Assembly (NCBI GenBank): GCA_018671895.1
Contig: JABHGV010000070.1
Span: 1 to 64,000 of the forward strand
Direction of reading: 5' to 3'
Origin: Rhodospirillaceae bacterium
GTDB taxonomy: Bacteria > Pseudomonadota > Alphaproteobacteria > Rhodospirillales > JABHCV01
DNA: 64,000 nt
Positions 39,498-48,400 of this stretch are shown piece by piece. Under the pieces are notes generated by a model that searched no databases, was not told where the DNA came from, and worked only from the letters and a program-made list of their open reading frames with translations. Position 1 is the first letter of the stretch; each line of letters begins with the position of its first letter. The position numbers were made by a program, and so were the translations under genes.

Positions 39498-40484
39498 TTA
39501 GAAGGCCTCTCCGATGACTCTGTCCGGCGGCTTGTGCCCATCGGCAAAGGTCTTGATATTCACCAGCACCTTGTCGCCCATATCAATCCGGCCCTCGAAC
39601 GTCGCCGAGCCCATATGCGGCAACAACAACACATTATCCAGTTCCAGCAGCTTCGGATTGACCGCCGGTTCGTGTTCGAACACGTCCAGTCCGGCGCCGG
39701 CGATATCACCCGATTGCAACAGCTTGGTCAGCGCAACTTCGTCAATGACTTCGCCGCGTGATGTGTTGACGACATAAGCCTGCGGCTGCAACAGCTTCAG
39801 TCGACGCCCCGACAGCAGGTGGAATGTTGCCGGTGTATGCGGACAGTTGACCGAAACAATATCGACCCGGGACAGCATCTGGTCCAGGCTTTCCCAATAG
39901 GTCGCTTCCAGTTCTTGTTCCAGTTCGGGATGGACCCGGTGACGATTGTGGTAGTGCACGGAAAGCCCGAAGCCTTTTGCCCTGCGGGCCACCGCCGAGC
40001 CAATACGCCCCATGCCGATGATGCCCAGCCGCTTGCCGTGAATCCTGTGGCCGAGCATCCACGTCGGTGACCAGCCTTTCCAGTCATCAGACCGGACATT
40101 CATGGCGCCTTCGGCAAGACGCCGCGGTACTGCCAAAATCAACGCCATGGTCATGTCGGCGGTGTCTTCCGTCAGAACATCGGGCGTGTTGGTCACGGTG
40201 ATGCCCCGCTGGCGCGCGCTTGCCAGATCGATATGATCGACACCGGTGCCGTAATTGGCGATCAAACGCAGATTATCCCCGGCCTGGGCCAGCAGCCTTG
40301 CATCGATGCGGTCGGTCAGCGTCGGCACCAGAACATCAGCGGTCTGCACCGCTTCGGTCAATTCCGCTTTCGTCATCGGCGTGTCGTCCAGGTTCAGTGT
40401 GACGTCGAACAGCTCCATCATCCGGGTTTCGATAACATCCGGCAGCTTGCGGGTGACGATGACTTTGGGCTTGTTTTTGGTCAT
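39498..40484 (-). CDS. D-2-hydroxyacid dehydrogenase (glyoxylate/hydroxypyruvate reductase-like)
   Basis: 328 residues from ATG 40484, which has AAGGA about 8 bases upstream; the open frame reaches 40520. NAD(P)-binding GMGRIGSAVARRA, the substrate loop ANYGTGVDHID and the Arg/Glu/His catalytic set in NTSRGEVIDE and LLPHMGSAT are present. Likely a cytosolic glyoxylate or hydroxypyruvate reductase; the exact substrate is uncertain. Confidence 0.88.
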   Translation of the reverse strand: MTKNKPKVIVTRKLPDVIETRMMELFDVTLNLDDTPMTKAELTEAVQTADVLVPTLTDRIDARLLAQAGDNLRLIANYGTGVDHIDLASARQRGITVTNTPDVLTEDTADMTMALILAVPRRLAEGAMNVRSDDWKGWSPTWMLGHRIHGKRLGIIGMGRIGSAVARRAKGFGLSVHYHNRHRVHPELEQELEATYWESLDQMLSRVDIVSVNCPHTPATFHLLSGRRLKLLQPQAYVVNTSRGEVIDEVALTKLLQSGDIAGAGLDVFEHEPAVNPKLLELDNVLLLPHMGSATFEGRIDMGDKVLVNIKTFADGHKPPDRVIGEAF

Positions 40485-40614
40485 GAATGATCCTTGAAGC
40501 AAAGAAGGATATAGCAACATTCACACAGGCTTTTGTCCAGTGGCTAATCGCGGGTAATGGCAACTGTTCGCGTGACGCTTGACCTGTAAATGCAAGGTCG
40601 CGTAAGTATCGACT

Positions 40615-41130
40615 ATGATCTTTCCCGGATTCAGAAATTTATCCCTTGGCCTGCTTGCGGGCATCCTTGTGGTGATGGTGGCACAGCCGCTGCTGGCAGC
40701 GGCTGAGGGATCTGGCTTGCCGCTTCCCCGTTACGTCAGCCTGCGCGCAGACCAGGTCAACATGCGCACCGGGCCGGGCGTTCAATATCCTGTCGACTGG
40801 GTCTACCAGCGCAGCGGATTGCCGGTTGAAATCATCGCAGAATACAGGACGTGGCGTAAAATCCGCGATTGGCAAAGCACCCAGGGATGGGTCCACCAAA
40901 GTATGTTGGCTGGCAAGCGTATGGTCATCGTCACCGGCAAGAAGCGCACCCTGCGCCGCGACCCGGATGCCAAAAGCCCGACCATTGCCTATATGGAATC
41001 CGGCGCCATCGCCGAACTCGCAGAATGCCCGACCGGTGGCGGCTGGTGTCGGCTGGAGGCTGGCAACACCAGTGGCTGGTTACGCAAGGTTGAATTCTGG
41101 GGCGCTTATAAAGATGAGGTATTAAAGTAA
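40615..41130 (+). CDS. Exported SH3-domain protein
   Basis: 171 residues. A signal peptide (hydrophobic to about residue 30, ending PLLAAAEG) is followed by two bacterial SH3-like units: ADQVNMRTGPGVQYPVDWVY and a second unit with LRRDPDAKSPTIAYMESGAIAEL. These usually bind peptidoglycan or another wall component, so it probably acts in the periplasm. It stands alone, with the dehydrogenase gene divergent on the left and the DUF3501 gene convergent on the right. Confidence 0.85.
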   Translation: MIFPGFRNLSLGLLAGILVVMVAQPLLAAAEGSGLPLPRYVSLRADQVNMRTGPGVQYPVDWVYQRSGLPVEIIAEYRTWRKIRDWQSTQGWVHQSMLAGKRMVIVTGKKRTLRRDPDAKSPTIAYMESGAIAELAECPTGGGWCRLEAGNTSGWLRKVEFWGAYKDEVLK

Positions 41131-41142
41131 TAGCCCATCTAT

Positions 41143-41178
41143 TGCCCCTCAGTCGCCGGGCGGTCGGCGCCCCGCAGG
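41143..41178 (+). repeat. Dispersed intergenic repeat, truncated copy D
   Basis: It begins exactly like copy A (TGCCCCTCAGTCGCCGGGCG) and then jumps to GTCGGCGCCCCGCAG, as if about 30 bases holding the first hairpin had been deleted. The rest of the repeat is absent. It lies in the 66-bp gap between the convergent SH3 and DUF3501 genes. Confidence 0.65.
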
Positions 41179-41196
41179 ACGACAACAAAAAGGCGA

Positions 41197-41784
41197 TTAA
41201 TCAAAATCCCCGGCAAGCGCATCTTTCACCGCGCCCGTGAGCGCCGCCATATGGCCATACTTCTGATGACCAATGCCAAGCACGACCTTGGCCTCAGAGC
41301 TGCGGAATTTTTCAACCTGTGCATCGGTAAACGGGAAATGCAGGAACTGGATTGACGACGCCTTGCCTTCGGCCGAGGTGCGGTCGATGTCGGCTTCCGG
41401 CACCGCCTTGACCTCGTCTCCATCAATGCTGATGGTCACGGTTTCCTCGACCCCGCCCAGACCTTCGAGAAACTTCGCCCGGCGGTCCGCGTCATCAATT
41501 TCAAACATCAGTGTTGCGACCAGTTCGCGACCCTTCGGGATCATCGGGTTATAGGCGCTCAGTTCGTCTTCGATCTGGTCCTCGCCGCCGCCCTCGATAT
41601 ACAGCATCTCGTGAATCTGGTGGAACATGGTGTCATAGTTTTCGAAATAGAACGTCGCATCGGGACCAATGTGGGCCCGGCGGTCTTTTTTCATTTCGGT
41701 TACGGCAGCCCTGCGCTGTTTGCGGCTGGCGGCATAGTCTGACATTTCCAGAATATCTTCGCGGGTAATTTCGTGCCTGGACAT
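41197..41784 (-). CDS. DUF3501-family protein
   Basis: 195 residues from ATG 41784, three bases before the start of the Fe-S gene's stop codon; the longer frame to 42132 is an out-of-frame overlap and is rejected. The sequence has ITREDILEMSDYAASRKQRRA and DATFYFENYDTMFHQIHEML, typical of DUF3501. This family is regularly found with a rubrerythrin and an Fe-S oxidoreductase, as here; its function is not established. Position suggests a role in oxidative stress or peroxide handling. Confidence 0.85.
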   Translation of the reverse strand: MSRHEITREDILEMSDYAASRKQRRAAVTEMKKDRRAHIGPDATFYFENYDTMFHQIHEMLYIEGGGEDQIEDELSAYNPMIPKGRELVATLMFEIDDADRRAKFLEGLGGVEETVTISIDGDEVKAVPEADIDRTSAEGKASSIQFLHFPFTDAQVEKFRSSEAKVVLGIGHQKYGHMAALTGAVKDALAGDFD

Positions 41785-41786
41785 CG

Positions 41787-43145
41787 CTATTTGTCTCCGT
41801 ATGCCAATGCCAGAAGCTGGATCGGGTGCTGCAATTGAACATCGCCTGCATCCCAAGCATCGGCGGCCTTGCCTCCATCTACCCGTTCGACCCCTTGCAG
41901 GATGTGTTCGCGGGCCAACGAACATTCCGACACCACATAAGTCGATTCCGATTTCGCAGTATCGCGGGCAACTGGCTTGCCAACCTTCAAGGCGACATCG
42001 AAATTGTTCTTCATCACGCCCCACGAGCCGCCATGACCGGAACAACGTTCGATCACCTGGACCTCGGTATCGGGCAAAAGATTCAGCATGTCGGCCCCCT
42101 TGCGGCCCATATTCTGGGCCCGGGCGTGGCATGCGATGTGGACCATCACCTTGCCGCCAACGGACTGCATGCCGTCGGCCATGCCTTCATTGTTAGCAAT
42201 ATCAACAACGTATTCGCTGATATCAAAGGTCGACTGACTGAGCTTTTTGACGTTTTCATCGTCGGTGACGACCAGAGGCCATTCGAATTTCAGCATCAGC
42301 GAGCACGATGCCACCGGGGCAACAATGTCATAGCCTTTATCGATCCACTGACACAGTTCGGCGGCGACGGACTTGGCGGAATCCGCCACCCGTTCAAGGT
42401 CACCATGTTCCAGTTGCGGCATGCCGCAGCAGCCGGGGTAGACGACTTCCACCTCGACGCCATTGCGGGCCAGCACATCACGGGCCGCCATTCCAAGGTC
42501 GGCATTGTTGAACTCGCCGGTACAGGTGGCGTAAATGACGGCCTTGCGGCCGTGGGCCGGAGCATCTGTGTTAATGGTCGGCGGATTGGCGACGGCGCGT
42601 TCCGTCAGCGTCTTGTCGTTAAATTTCGGCAGGGCGGCGTCTTTGTCGATACCAGCGACGGCCTGCATCACCGGACGAGTCAGGCCGTTGCCACATTTGC
42701 TGGCCCAGTTGACCATGCCGGATGCCGAACAGCCAATCTTGCCATTGCGGTCAGTTTGGGTCAGTTGGCGTTCCATCGCCGAGCCCTGGCCCTTTTTGTG
42801 GGCCGCATAGCGGGCACGCAGCATCAGGTGCGGAAAATCCAGATTGAATTCATGGGGCGGCACATACGGGCACTTCGTCAGGAAGCACATGTCGCACATG
42901 GTGCAAGCATCGATGATCGGGCCGAAGTCTGCGCTGGAGACAGAGTCAAGTTCGCCGGTTTTGGATTCATCGACCAAATCGAAAAGCTTGGGGAAACTGT
43001 CGCACAGGTTGAAGCAGCGACGGCAGCCGTGGCAGATGTCGAAGGCACGGCGCAATTCTGCATCCAGCTTTTCTTCGTCGACAAAATCCGCGTCTTTCCA
43101 CGGAATTGGGTGTCGAGTTGGCGCGTCGAGACTTCCTTCCCGCAT
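41787..43145 (-). CDS. Fe-S protein of the GlpC/heterodisulfide-reductase type
   Basis: 452 residues. An N-terminal ferredoxin-like part carries two 4Fe-4S motifs (CHGCRRCFNLCDSFP and CTMCDMCFLTKCPY); the C-terminal half has two CCG-type domains (YPGCCGMPQLEHGD and a second with CHARAQNMGRKGADML then ERCSGHGGSWG, CSGH in place of CCG). This resembles GlpC/GlcF/HdrD electron-transfer proteins. It stands between the rubrerythrin and DUF3501 genes, so it may pass electrons to the rubrerythrin. Confidence 0.85.
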   Translation of the reverse strand: MREGSLDAPTRHPIPWKDADFVDEEKLDAELRRAFDICHGCRRCFNLCDSFPKLFDLVDESKTGELDSVSSADFGPIIDACTMCDMCFLTKCPYVPPHEFNLDFPHLMLRARYAAHKKGQGSAMERQLTQTDRNGKIGCSASGMVNWASKCGNGLTRPVMQAVAGIDKDAALPKFNDKTLTERAVANPPTINTDAPAHGRKAVIYATCTGEFNNADLGMAARDVLARNGVEVEVVYPGCCGMPQLEHGDLERVADSAKSVAAELCQWIDKGYDIVAPVASCSLMLKFEWPLVVTDDENVKKLSQSTFDISEYVVDIANNEGMADGMQSVGGKVMVHIACHARAQNMGRKGADMLNLLPDTEVQVIERCSGHGGSWGVMKNNFDVALKVGKPVARDTAKSESTYVVSECSLAREHILQGVERVDGGKAADAWDAGDVQLQHPIQLLALAYGDK

Positions 43146-43178
43146 GACGGCGATTCCCTGATCTTCGTTTGCTAAATG

Positions 43179-43210
43179 AAAAAGGGGGGCCGCGAAAAGC
43201 CACCCCCCTT
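43179..43210 (-). terminator. Terminator after the rubrerythrin gene
   Basis: On the minus strand GGGGGG and CCCCCC (43208-43203, 43189-43184) enclose GTGG...CGGC sequence and are followed by TTTTTC. It lies between the rubrerythrin and Fe-S genes, so the latter two genes of the set are probably read by partial readthrough or from a separate promoter. Confidence 0.75.
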
Positions 43211-43235
43211 TAATCGTTTCAGACCGATATTGATC

Positions 43236-43649
43236 CTACAGGCTGTCGAGAGCTTTCTGGAATCGACCGGCGTGGGACTTTTCAGCCTTTGCCAGGGTTT
43301 CAAACCAGTCGGCGATTTCATCGAAACCTTCATCGCGAGCGGTTTTCGCCATACCCGGATACATGTCGGTGTATTCGTGGGTCTCGCCTTCGATGGAAGC
43401 CTTCAGGTTGTCGCTGGTTGTGCCGATCGGCAGGCCGGTGGCCGGATCGCCACATTCTTCGAGAAACTCAAGATGACCATGGGCATGACCGGTTTCGCCT
43501 TCGGCGGTCGAACGGAAAACAGTGGAGACATCGTTAAGACCTTCGACGTCAGCCTTCTGGGCGAAGTAAAGGTAACGACGGTTAGCCTGGGATTCACCGG
43601 CAAAGGCGTCTTTCAAATTCTGTTCGGTGCCTGATCCTTTAAGCGACAT
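43236..43649 (-). CDS. Rubrerythrin (di-iron domain only)
   Basis: 137 residues from ATG 43649 (AGGAAGG upstream); the open frame to 43715 is longer. A four-helix di-iron domain with [23 protein letters not shown] and [15 protein letters not shown], providing ExxH-type ligands. The C-terminal rubredoxin domain of classical rubrerythrin is absent, so electrons must come from another protein, perhaps the Fe-S protein encoded next. Likely a peroxide reductase. Confidence 0.9.
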   Translation of the reverse strand: MSLKGSGTEQNLKDAFAGESQANRRYLYFAQKADVEGLNDVSTVFRSTAEGETGHAHGHLEFLEECGDPATGLPIGTTSDNLKASIEGETHEYTDMYPGMAKTARDEGFDEIADWFETLAKAEKSHAGRFQKALDSL

Positions 43650-43738
43650 GGTATTTCCTTCCTGTGCTGTGTTTATTTTGTTGCGTTTTAATCTTCGATT
43701 ATTCGTCGGGTTCACCGACCCCGGTGTTTATGACCTGA

Positions 43739-43793
43739 ATAATATGGACCTTCTGCGGGGGCCTGTCAAATAGTTTGTTTTGATTCTAAACTA
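43739..43793 (-). promoter_or_regulatory. Rubrerythrin promoter with possible Irr/ICE-like operator
   Basis: On the minus strand TTGACA (43769-43764) and TATTAT (43744-43739) are separated by 19 bases. Just upstream is the inverted repeat TAGTTT-N11-AAACTA (43793-43771), whose first part reads TTTAGAA, matching one half of the iron-control element bound by Irr. The other half (TTCTAAA on the same strand) is not intact. The irr gene is the next one upstream. Confidence 0.5.
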
Positions 43794-43819
43794 GGTGCCA
43801 GTTTGTTGATTTTATTGAA

Positions 43820-44227
43820 TTAATTATTAGAAACGCGAATCACAACATCAATGCTGTCGACTTTCGTTCCCTCTGGCGCGGTCGGCAGATTGTCGACGTT
43901 GATTTCATCGCCGGGGATGTCCATCAGCATGCCCTGGTCCGCCAGGTAGAAGTGATGATGCTTTGTGGTGTTGGTGTCGAAGTAGGCCTTCGACGCGTCG
44001 GCGGCGATTTCGCGCAGCAAGCCGACGTCGGTAAATTGATGCAGTGTGTTGTAGACGGTCGCCAGGGACACACGAACATTGGCCCTCTGCGCTTCATCAT
44101 GCAGAATCTCGGCAGTGACATGCCTGTCTTCGCCGCCAAACAGTAGTTTAGCCAAGGCCAGGCGCTGGCGCGTCGGGCGCAAACCGGCTGTGCGGAGTTG
44201 GTCGAGAAACTGGCTATAAGGCCTCAT
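43820..44227 (-). CDS. irr: Iron-response regulator Irr (Fur family)
   Basis: 135 residues. A Fur winged helix (TAGLRPTRQRLALAKLLF, SLATVYNTLHQFTDVGLLREI) followed by KHHHFYLADQGMLMDIP. The HHH at residues 90-92 is the heme-related motif of Irr, and zinc-binding Cys pairs of Fur are missing. In rhizobia Irr controls iron, heme and iron-storage genes. The rubrerythrin gene lies downstream, and its promoter has an ICE-like half site. Confidence 0.87.
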   Translation of the reverse strand: MRPYSQFLDQLRTAGLRPTRQRLALAKLLFGGEDRHVTAEILHDEAQRANVRVSLATVYNTLHQFTDVGLLREIAADASKAYFDTNTTKHHHFYLADQGMLMDIPGDEINVDNLPTAPEGTKVDSIDVVIRVSNN

Positions 44228-44356
44228 GCTACATTCCTAATATGGCGTGCCCATGAAATATGGAACAGTTCTTAACGGTCATATATTTAGCTGTGATGGG
44301 GTATATTTTCAAGTGCTAATAACCCTTTCATATGTGTGGGTTAGAATGCACCTTGC

Positions 44357-45760
44357 TCAATCACCGGCAATAATACGGTCAACCAGCTGCTGAACCGTCG
44401 GCACGAAGCCGTCCGCATAAAACGGGTCTTTTCCGAACATATAGGCGTTATGTCCCGAGAACATCAGGTTGTTGTCAATGTCGCCACCGTGGGCGACCGA
44501 TTGCAGGGTCTTTTGAATACAGAACGAGCGTGGGTCGGCACGCTTGCCGGTCGTCCCTTCCTCGCCTTCGTGCCAGTTCGAGAACCGGCACTGCGACAGA
44601 CACCCCATGCAGCCTTGCTGATCAGCAAGGACTTCAGCAGACGTTTCCGGTGTTTCGAAGACCACCGTGCTGTCCGGCGTTTTCAGGCCCTCGGTGAAAC
44701 CGGCAGCAAGCCAGGCCTCGGCCTTGACCTTGTCATCAGGGGTCAGATAAATCGGCCGGCCGCGCGGGCCCAACGGCAATTCGGCGGTGTGTGCATCGTT
44801 GACGCCGGGCTTCGGCGAATAATCAACCTGCCGTTCGCTGCGCGCCTGCAAGGCGTCGAGCAACCCGTTCCTGACGGCAGATGAGTAGAAGCCGGTCGGG
44901 CTAAACTTGTTGAGGAAAATATCGCCTTCCTCGAGCCCCAGCAGGCGATCTTTCCAGGCATCACAGACGGCGCTTTCTCGTGTGATCAGCGGACGGGTGC
45001 CAAACTGAAAAACGATCGGACCCAGTTCCGGATTATCGATCCAGTCCTGCCAATCCCGCAAATGCCAAACACCACCGGCCATAACGATGGGCGTGTTATC
45101 AAGGCCAAAGCCGCGCATGATATCGCGCAAGTCCTTGACCCGGGGGTAGGGGTCTTGCGGCTCGTTCGGGTTTTCCACATTCGACAGGCCATTATGACCC
45201 CCAGCCAGCCAGGGGTCTTCGTAAACGACGCCGCCCAGAAGATCAGCATGTTTCGAATAAGCCCGCTTCCACAGCGCCCGAAAGGCACGCCCCGAAGAAA
45301 CGATTGGATAATAATGAACGCCGTAGCCTGCGGCAATTTCGGCCACCCGATAAGGCATGCCTGCACCACAGGTAACGCCGTGAATCAGCCCCTTGGCACC
45401 TTCCAGAATGCCCTTAAGCACCTGCGGCGTGCCCCCGGCTTCCCATAGCACATTGATGTGGATGCGCCCCTCGCCACCCGAAATATCATGAGCGATTTTG
45501 GTCTGCGCAATGCCGCCGGCAATGGCGAAATCGATCAGTTCGTGCCAGCGTTCACGCCGGGTCGCACCATGGTAAACCTGTGGGATGATATCGCCGTTTT
45601 CATCATAGCTGTCGGCGTTAACCGCAGACACTGTGCCGACGCATCCGGCGGCTGCGAATGCACCAGAAGATGCGCCCGTCGAAACAGAAACACCTTTTCC
45701 GCCTTCGATGATCGGCAGGACCTCTTTTCCAGAGATCAGTATCGGATTAATCGACTTCAA
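44357..45760 (-). CDS. Nitronate monooxygenase-family flavoprotein
   Basis: 467 residues, longer than the usual about 350. It has the FMN-binding TIM-barrel features of the 2-nitropropane dioxygenase family (VSTGASSGAFAAAG, GAGMPYRVAEIAAGYGVHYYPIVSSGRA, IVMAGGVWHLRDWQDW in pieces). A C-terminal CMGCLSQCRFSNW stretch with three Cys may bind a metal or Fe-S cluster. Natural substrate unknown. The first codon is TTG at 45760 with GGGGAAGG upstream. Confidence 0.8.
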   Translation of the reverse strand: MKSINPILISGKEVLPIIEGGKGVSVSTGASSGAFAAAGCVGTVSAVNADSYDENGDIIPQVYHGATRRERWHELIDFAIAGGIAQTKIAHDISGGEGRIHINVLWEAGGTPQVLKGILEGAKGLIHGVTCGAGMPYRVAEIAAGYGVHYYPIVSSGRAFRALWKRAYSKHADLLGGVVYEDPWLAGGHNGLSNVENPNEPQDPYPRVKDLRDIMRGFGLDNTPIVMAGGVWHLRDWQDWIDNPELGPIVFQFGTRPLITRESAVCDAWKDRLLGLEEGDIFLNKFSPTGFYSSAVRNGLLDALQARSERQVDYSPKPGVNDAHTAELPLGPRGRPIYLTPDDKVKAEAWLAAGFTEGLKTPDSTVVFETPETSAEVLADQQGCMGCLSQCRFSNWHEGEEGTTGKRADPRSFCIQKTLQSVAHGGDIDNNLMFSGHNAYMFGKDPFYADGFVPTVQQLVDRIIAGD

Positions 45761-45826
45761 AAACCTTCCCCTCGCGAGAATCTCGCTGTCTGCACTTTAT
45801 AGAATTCACACCATTCAGAACAGACG

Positions 45827-45860
45827 AAAAGGGCGGACAAAGCTTTCGCTCGGCCCGCCC
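45827..45860 (-). terminator. Terminator downstream of pnp
   Basis: On the minus strand GGGCGG (45860-45855) and CCGCCC (45836-45831) form a stem with an inner AGC/GCT pair and are followed by TTTTC. It closes the rpsO-pnp end of the long translation operon. Confidence 0.75.
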
Positions 45861-45885
45861 CGTATTAGCAATTTCCTGATCAGAC

Positions 45886-48006
45886 TTACTTGGCGATTTC
45901 TTCGCCAGTTTCCTGATCAACGACTTTCATCGACAGCTTGATCTTGCCGCGATCATCGATACCGATCAGCTTGACCTTGACCTGATCGCCTTCGTTGACG
46001 ATGTCGGTGGTCTTCTCAACCCGCTGCGGGGCAAGCTCACTGATGTGGACGAGGCCGTCCTTGGCACCCATGAAGTTGACGAAAGCACCGAAATCAACGG
46101 TCTTGACGACCTTGCCGGTGTAAATAACGCCGACTTCCGGAACCGCCGTCAGGTCCTTGATCCACTTGATCGCGGCTTCAGCAGCAGTTTCATCAACGGC
46201 TGCAACCTTGACCGTGCCATCGTCTTCGATGTCGATCTTGGCACCGGTGGTTTCGCTGATCTCGCGGATCATCTTGCCACCCGGTCCGATAACGTCGCGG
46301 ATTTTGTCCTTGTTGATCTTGAAGGCGGTAATCCGGGGCGCGTTCTGGTTGACCTCGGCACGCGAAGTGTCAATGGCCTTGGCCATTTCACCCAGAATGT
46401 GCATGCGCCCTTCGTTGGCCTGAGCCAGCGCATCCTTCATGATCTCTTCGTTAATGGAAGTGATCTTCAGGTCCATCTGCAACGAGGTAATACCCTGATC
46501 CGTACCGGCAACCTTGAAGTCCATGTCGCCCAGATGATCCTCGTCACCGAGAATATCCGACAAAATGGCAACGCCTTCGTCTTCTTTGATCAGGCCCATG
46601 GCGATACCGGCGACGGGGCGCTGCATTGGCACACCAGCGTCCATCATCGAGAGCGATGCGCCGCAAACAGAAGCCATCGAGGACGAGCCGTTCGATTCGG
46701 TAATTTCCGAAACCACGCGAATGGTGTACGGGAAATCGTCTTTCGACGGCATCACAGGATGCAATGCACGCCAGGCAAGCTTGCCATGGCCAACTTCACG
46801 TCGTCCGGTGAAACCGAAACGACCTGCTTCGCCAACCGAATACGGCGGGAAGTTATAGTGCAGCATGAAGTTTTCGAAATACTGTCCGGCGAGCGAGTCA
46901 ACGCGCTGTTCATCTTGTCCGGTGCCCAGCGTGGTCACGGCCACGGCCTGGGTTTCACCACGGGTGAACAATGCACTGCCGTGGGCGCGGGACAAAACAC
47001 CGATTTCAGCGGCGATGGGACGGACGGTCTTGGTGTCGCGGCCATCGATACGCTTGCCAGTCTTGATAATATCAAGACGCACAATGTGCTTTTCGATTTT
47101 CTTGAAGGCATCGCCAAAGACTTCGCCGAGCAGGTCCTGGTCGACGCTAGTGTCGGCTTCAAGAGCTGAACGAACGCTATCCTTTGCGGCGGAAACGGCC
47201 GCCTGACGATCCATCTTGTCGCTGATGCCATAAGCGTCACGCAGACCGGATTCGGCTTTTTCGCCGATCATCGCGATCATGTCGTCGGCACCCGGGATTT
47301 CTTCCGGCAACGGACGAGGTTCCTTGGCGCAGGCTTCGGCAAGTTCAATGATCGCTTCAATCACCGGCTGGAAGGCCTTGTGACCAAAGGAAACAGCACT
47401 GAGCATAATTTCTTCGGAAAGTTCCGAGGCTTCGGATTCAACCATCAGCACGCCGTCGGTGGTACCGGCGACGATCAGGTCGAGATCGGACGACTCCATT
47501 TCTTCGACCAGCGGGTTGAGAATAAATTCGCCGTCAACATAGCCGACGCGGCAACCGCCGATGGGGCCCATGAACGGCAGGCCGGAAATGGTCAACGCCG
47601 CCGAGGTGCCGATCATCGCGGCCATGTCAGGGTTGTTTTCCATGTCGTGGGAAACGACTGTGCAGATGACCTGGGTCTCGCACTTGAAGCCCTTCGGGAA
47701 CAGCGGGCGGATCGGACGGTCAATCAGGCGCGACGTCAGGGTTTCGTTATCACCGGGGCGATTTTCCCTTTTCAAAAAGCCGCCCGGAATTTTACCGGCG
47801 GCATAGGCCTTTTCGACATAGTGAACACTCAACGGGAAAAAATCGAGGCCCGGACGCGGCAATTTTTCGCCAACAACCGTGCACAGCACCTTGGTTTCAC
47901 CATAGGTGACCATAACGGCGCCATCAGCCTGGCGGGCAATCTTGCCGGTTTCCAAAACCAGCTTGCGTCCGCCCCAGTCGAGTTCTTTTCTGAATTCCTG
48001 GAACAT
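45886..48006 (-). CDS. pnp: Polyribonucleotide nucleotidyltransferase
   Basis: 706 residues. Two RNase PH domains (early [25 protein letters not shown]; later [33 protein letters not shown]), a KH domain ([15 protein letters not shown]) and a C-terminal S1 domain ([28 protein letters not shown]). It degrades RNA 3'-5' by phosphorolysis and can add tails. It follows rpsO, as in most bacteria. Confidence 0.97.
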   Translation of the reverse strand: MFQEFRKELDWGGRKLVLETGKIARQADGAVMVTYGETKVLCTVVGEKLPRPGLDFFPLSVHYVEKAYAAGKIPGGFLKRENRPGDNETLTSRLIDRPIRPLFPKGFKCETQVICTVVSHDMENNPDMAAMIGTSAALTISGLPFMGPIGGCRVGYVDGEFILNPLVEEMESSDLDLIVAGTTDGVLMVESEASELSEEIMLSAVSFGHKAFQPVIEAIIELAEACAKEPRPLPEEIPGADDMIAMIGEKAESGLRDAYGISDKMDRQAAVSAAKDSVRSALEADTSVDQDLLGEVFGDAFKKIEKHIVRLDIIKTGKRIDGRDTKTVRPIAAEIGVLSRAHGSALFTRGETQAVAVTTLGTGQDEQRVDSLAGQYFENFMLHYNFPPYSVGEAGRFGFTGRREVGHGKLAWRALHPVMPSKDDFPYTIRVVSEITESNGSSSMASVCGASLSMMDAGVPMQRPVAGIAMGLIKEDEGVAILSDILGDEDHLGDMDFKVAGTDQGITSLQMDLKITSINEEIMKDALAQANEGRMHILGEMAKAIDTSRAEVNQNAPRITAFKINKDKIRDVIGPGGKMIREISETTGAKIDIEDDGTVKVAAVDETAAEAAIKWIKDLTAVPEVGVIYTGKVVKTVDFGAFVNFMGAKDGLVHISELAPQRVEKTTDIVNEGDQVKVKLIGIDDRGKIKLSMKVVDQETGEEIAK

Positions 48007-48065
48007 ATCTATTTCTATCCTTACTTCTTCCCGACCGGGCCTTCCCGATCAGGACATGTATATAT

Positions 48066-48090
48066 AAAAGGGACCGGCCATCCGGTTCCC
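48066..48090 (-). terminator. Hairpin terminator between rpsO and pnp
   Basis: On the minus strand GGAACCGG-ATGG-CCGGTCC is followed by CTTTTATATA. This matches the position of the rpsO terminator of other bacteria; partial readthrough would feed pnp. Confidence 0.7.
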
Positions 48091-48108
48091 CCAAAGGTCT
48101 GCTTAAGA

Positions 48109-48378
48109 CTACCTGCGCAGACCCAGACGTTTGATCAGATCTTCATAGCGCTTCGATTCCCTGGAACTCAGGTAATCGAGCAGACGCCTGCGCTGGCCAA
48201 CCATCATCAGCAGGCCGCGACGCGAGTGAAAATCTTTTTTGTGGATTTTCAGGTGTTCGGTGAGGTTGTTGATCCGCTCTGATAGGACAGCAACCTGGAC
48301 TTCGGGTGAACCTGTGTCACCCTTCGATGTAGCGAACTCACTAATGAGCTCAGCCTTCTTCTCGGCTGTAATCGACAT
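48109..48378 (-). CDS. rpsO: 30S ribosomal protein S15
   Basis: 89 residues from ATG 48378, starting [16 protein letters not shown] and containing [23 protein letters not shown]-type sequence and the [18 protein letters not shown] end. It binds 16S rRNA early in small-subunit assembly. A longer frame to 48444 is present but the family starts here. Confidence 0.96.
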   Translation of the reverse strand: MSITAEKKAELISEFATSKGDTGSPEVQVAVLSERINNLTEHLKIHKKDFHSRRGLLMMVGQRRRLLDYLSSRESKRYEDLIKRLGLRR

Positions 48379-48400
48379 CGTGTACTCCTTAAATAAAAGT

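Noticed and set aside
41785-42132. N-terminal extension of the DUF3501 gene
   Set aside because: It overlaps the Fe-S protein gene in another frame and has a biased, non-family sequence; ATG 41784 fits the family start.
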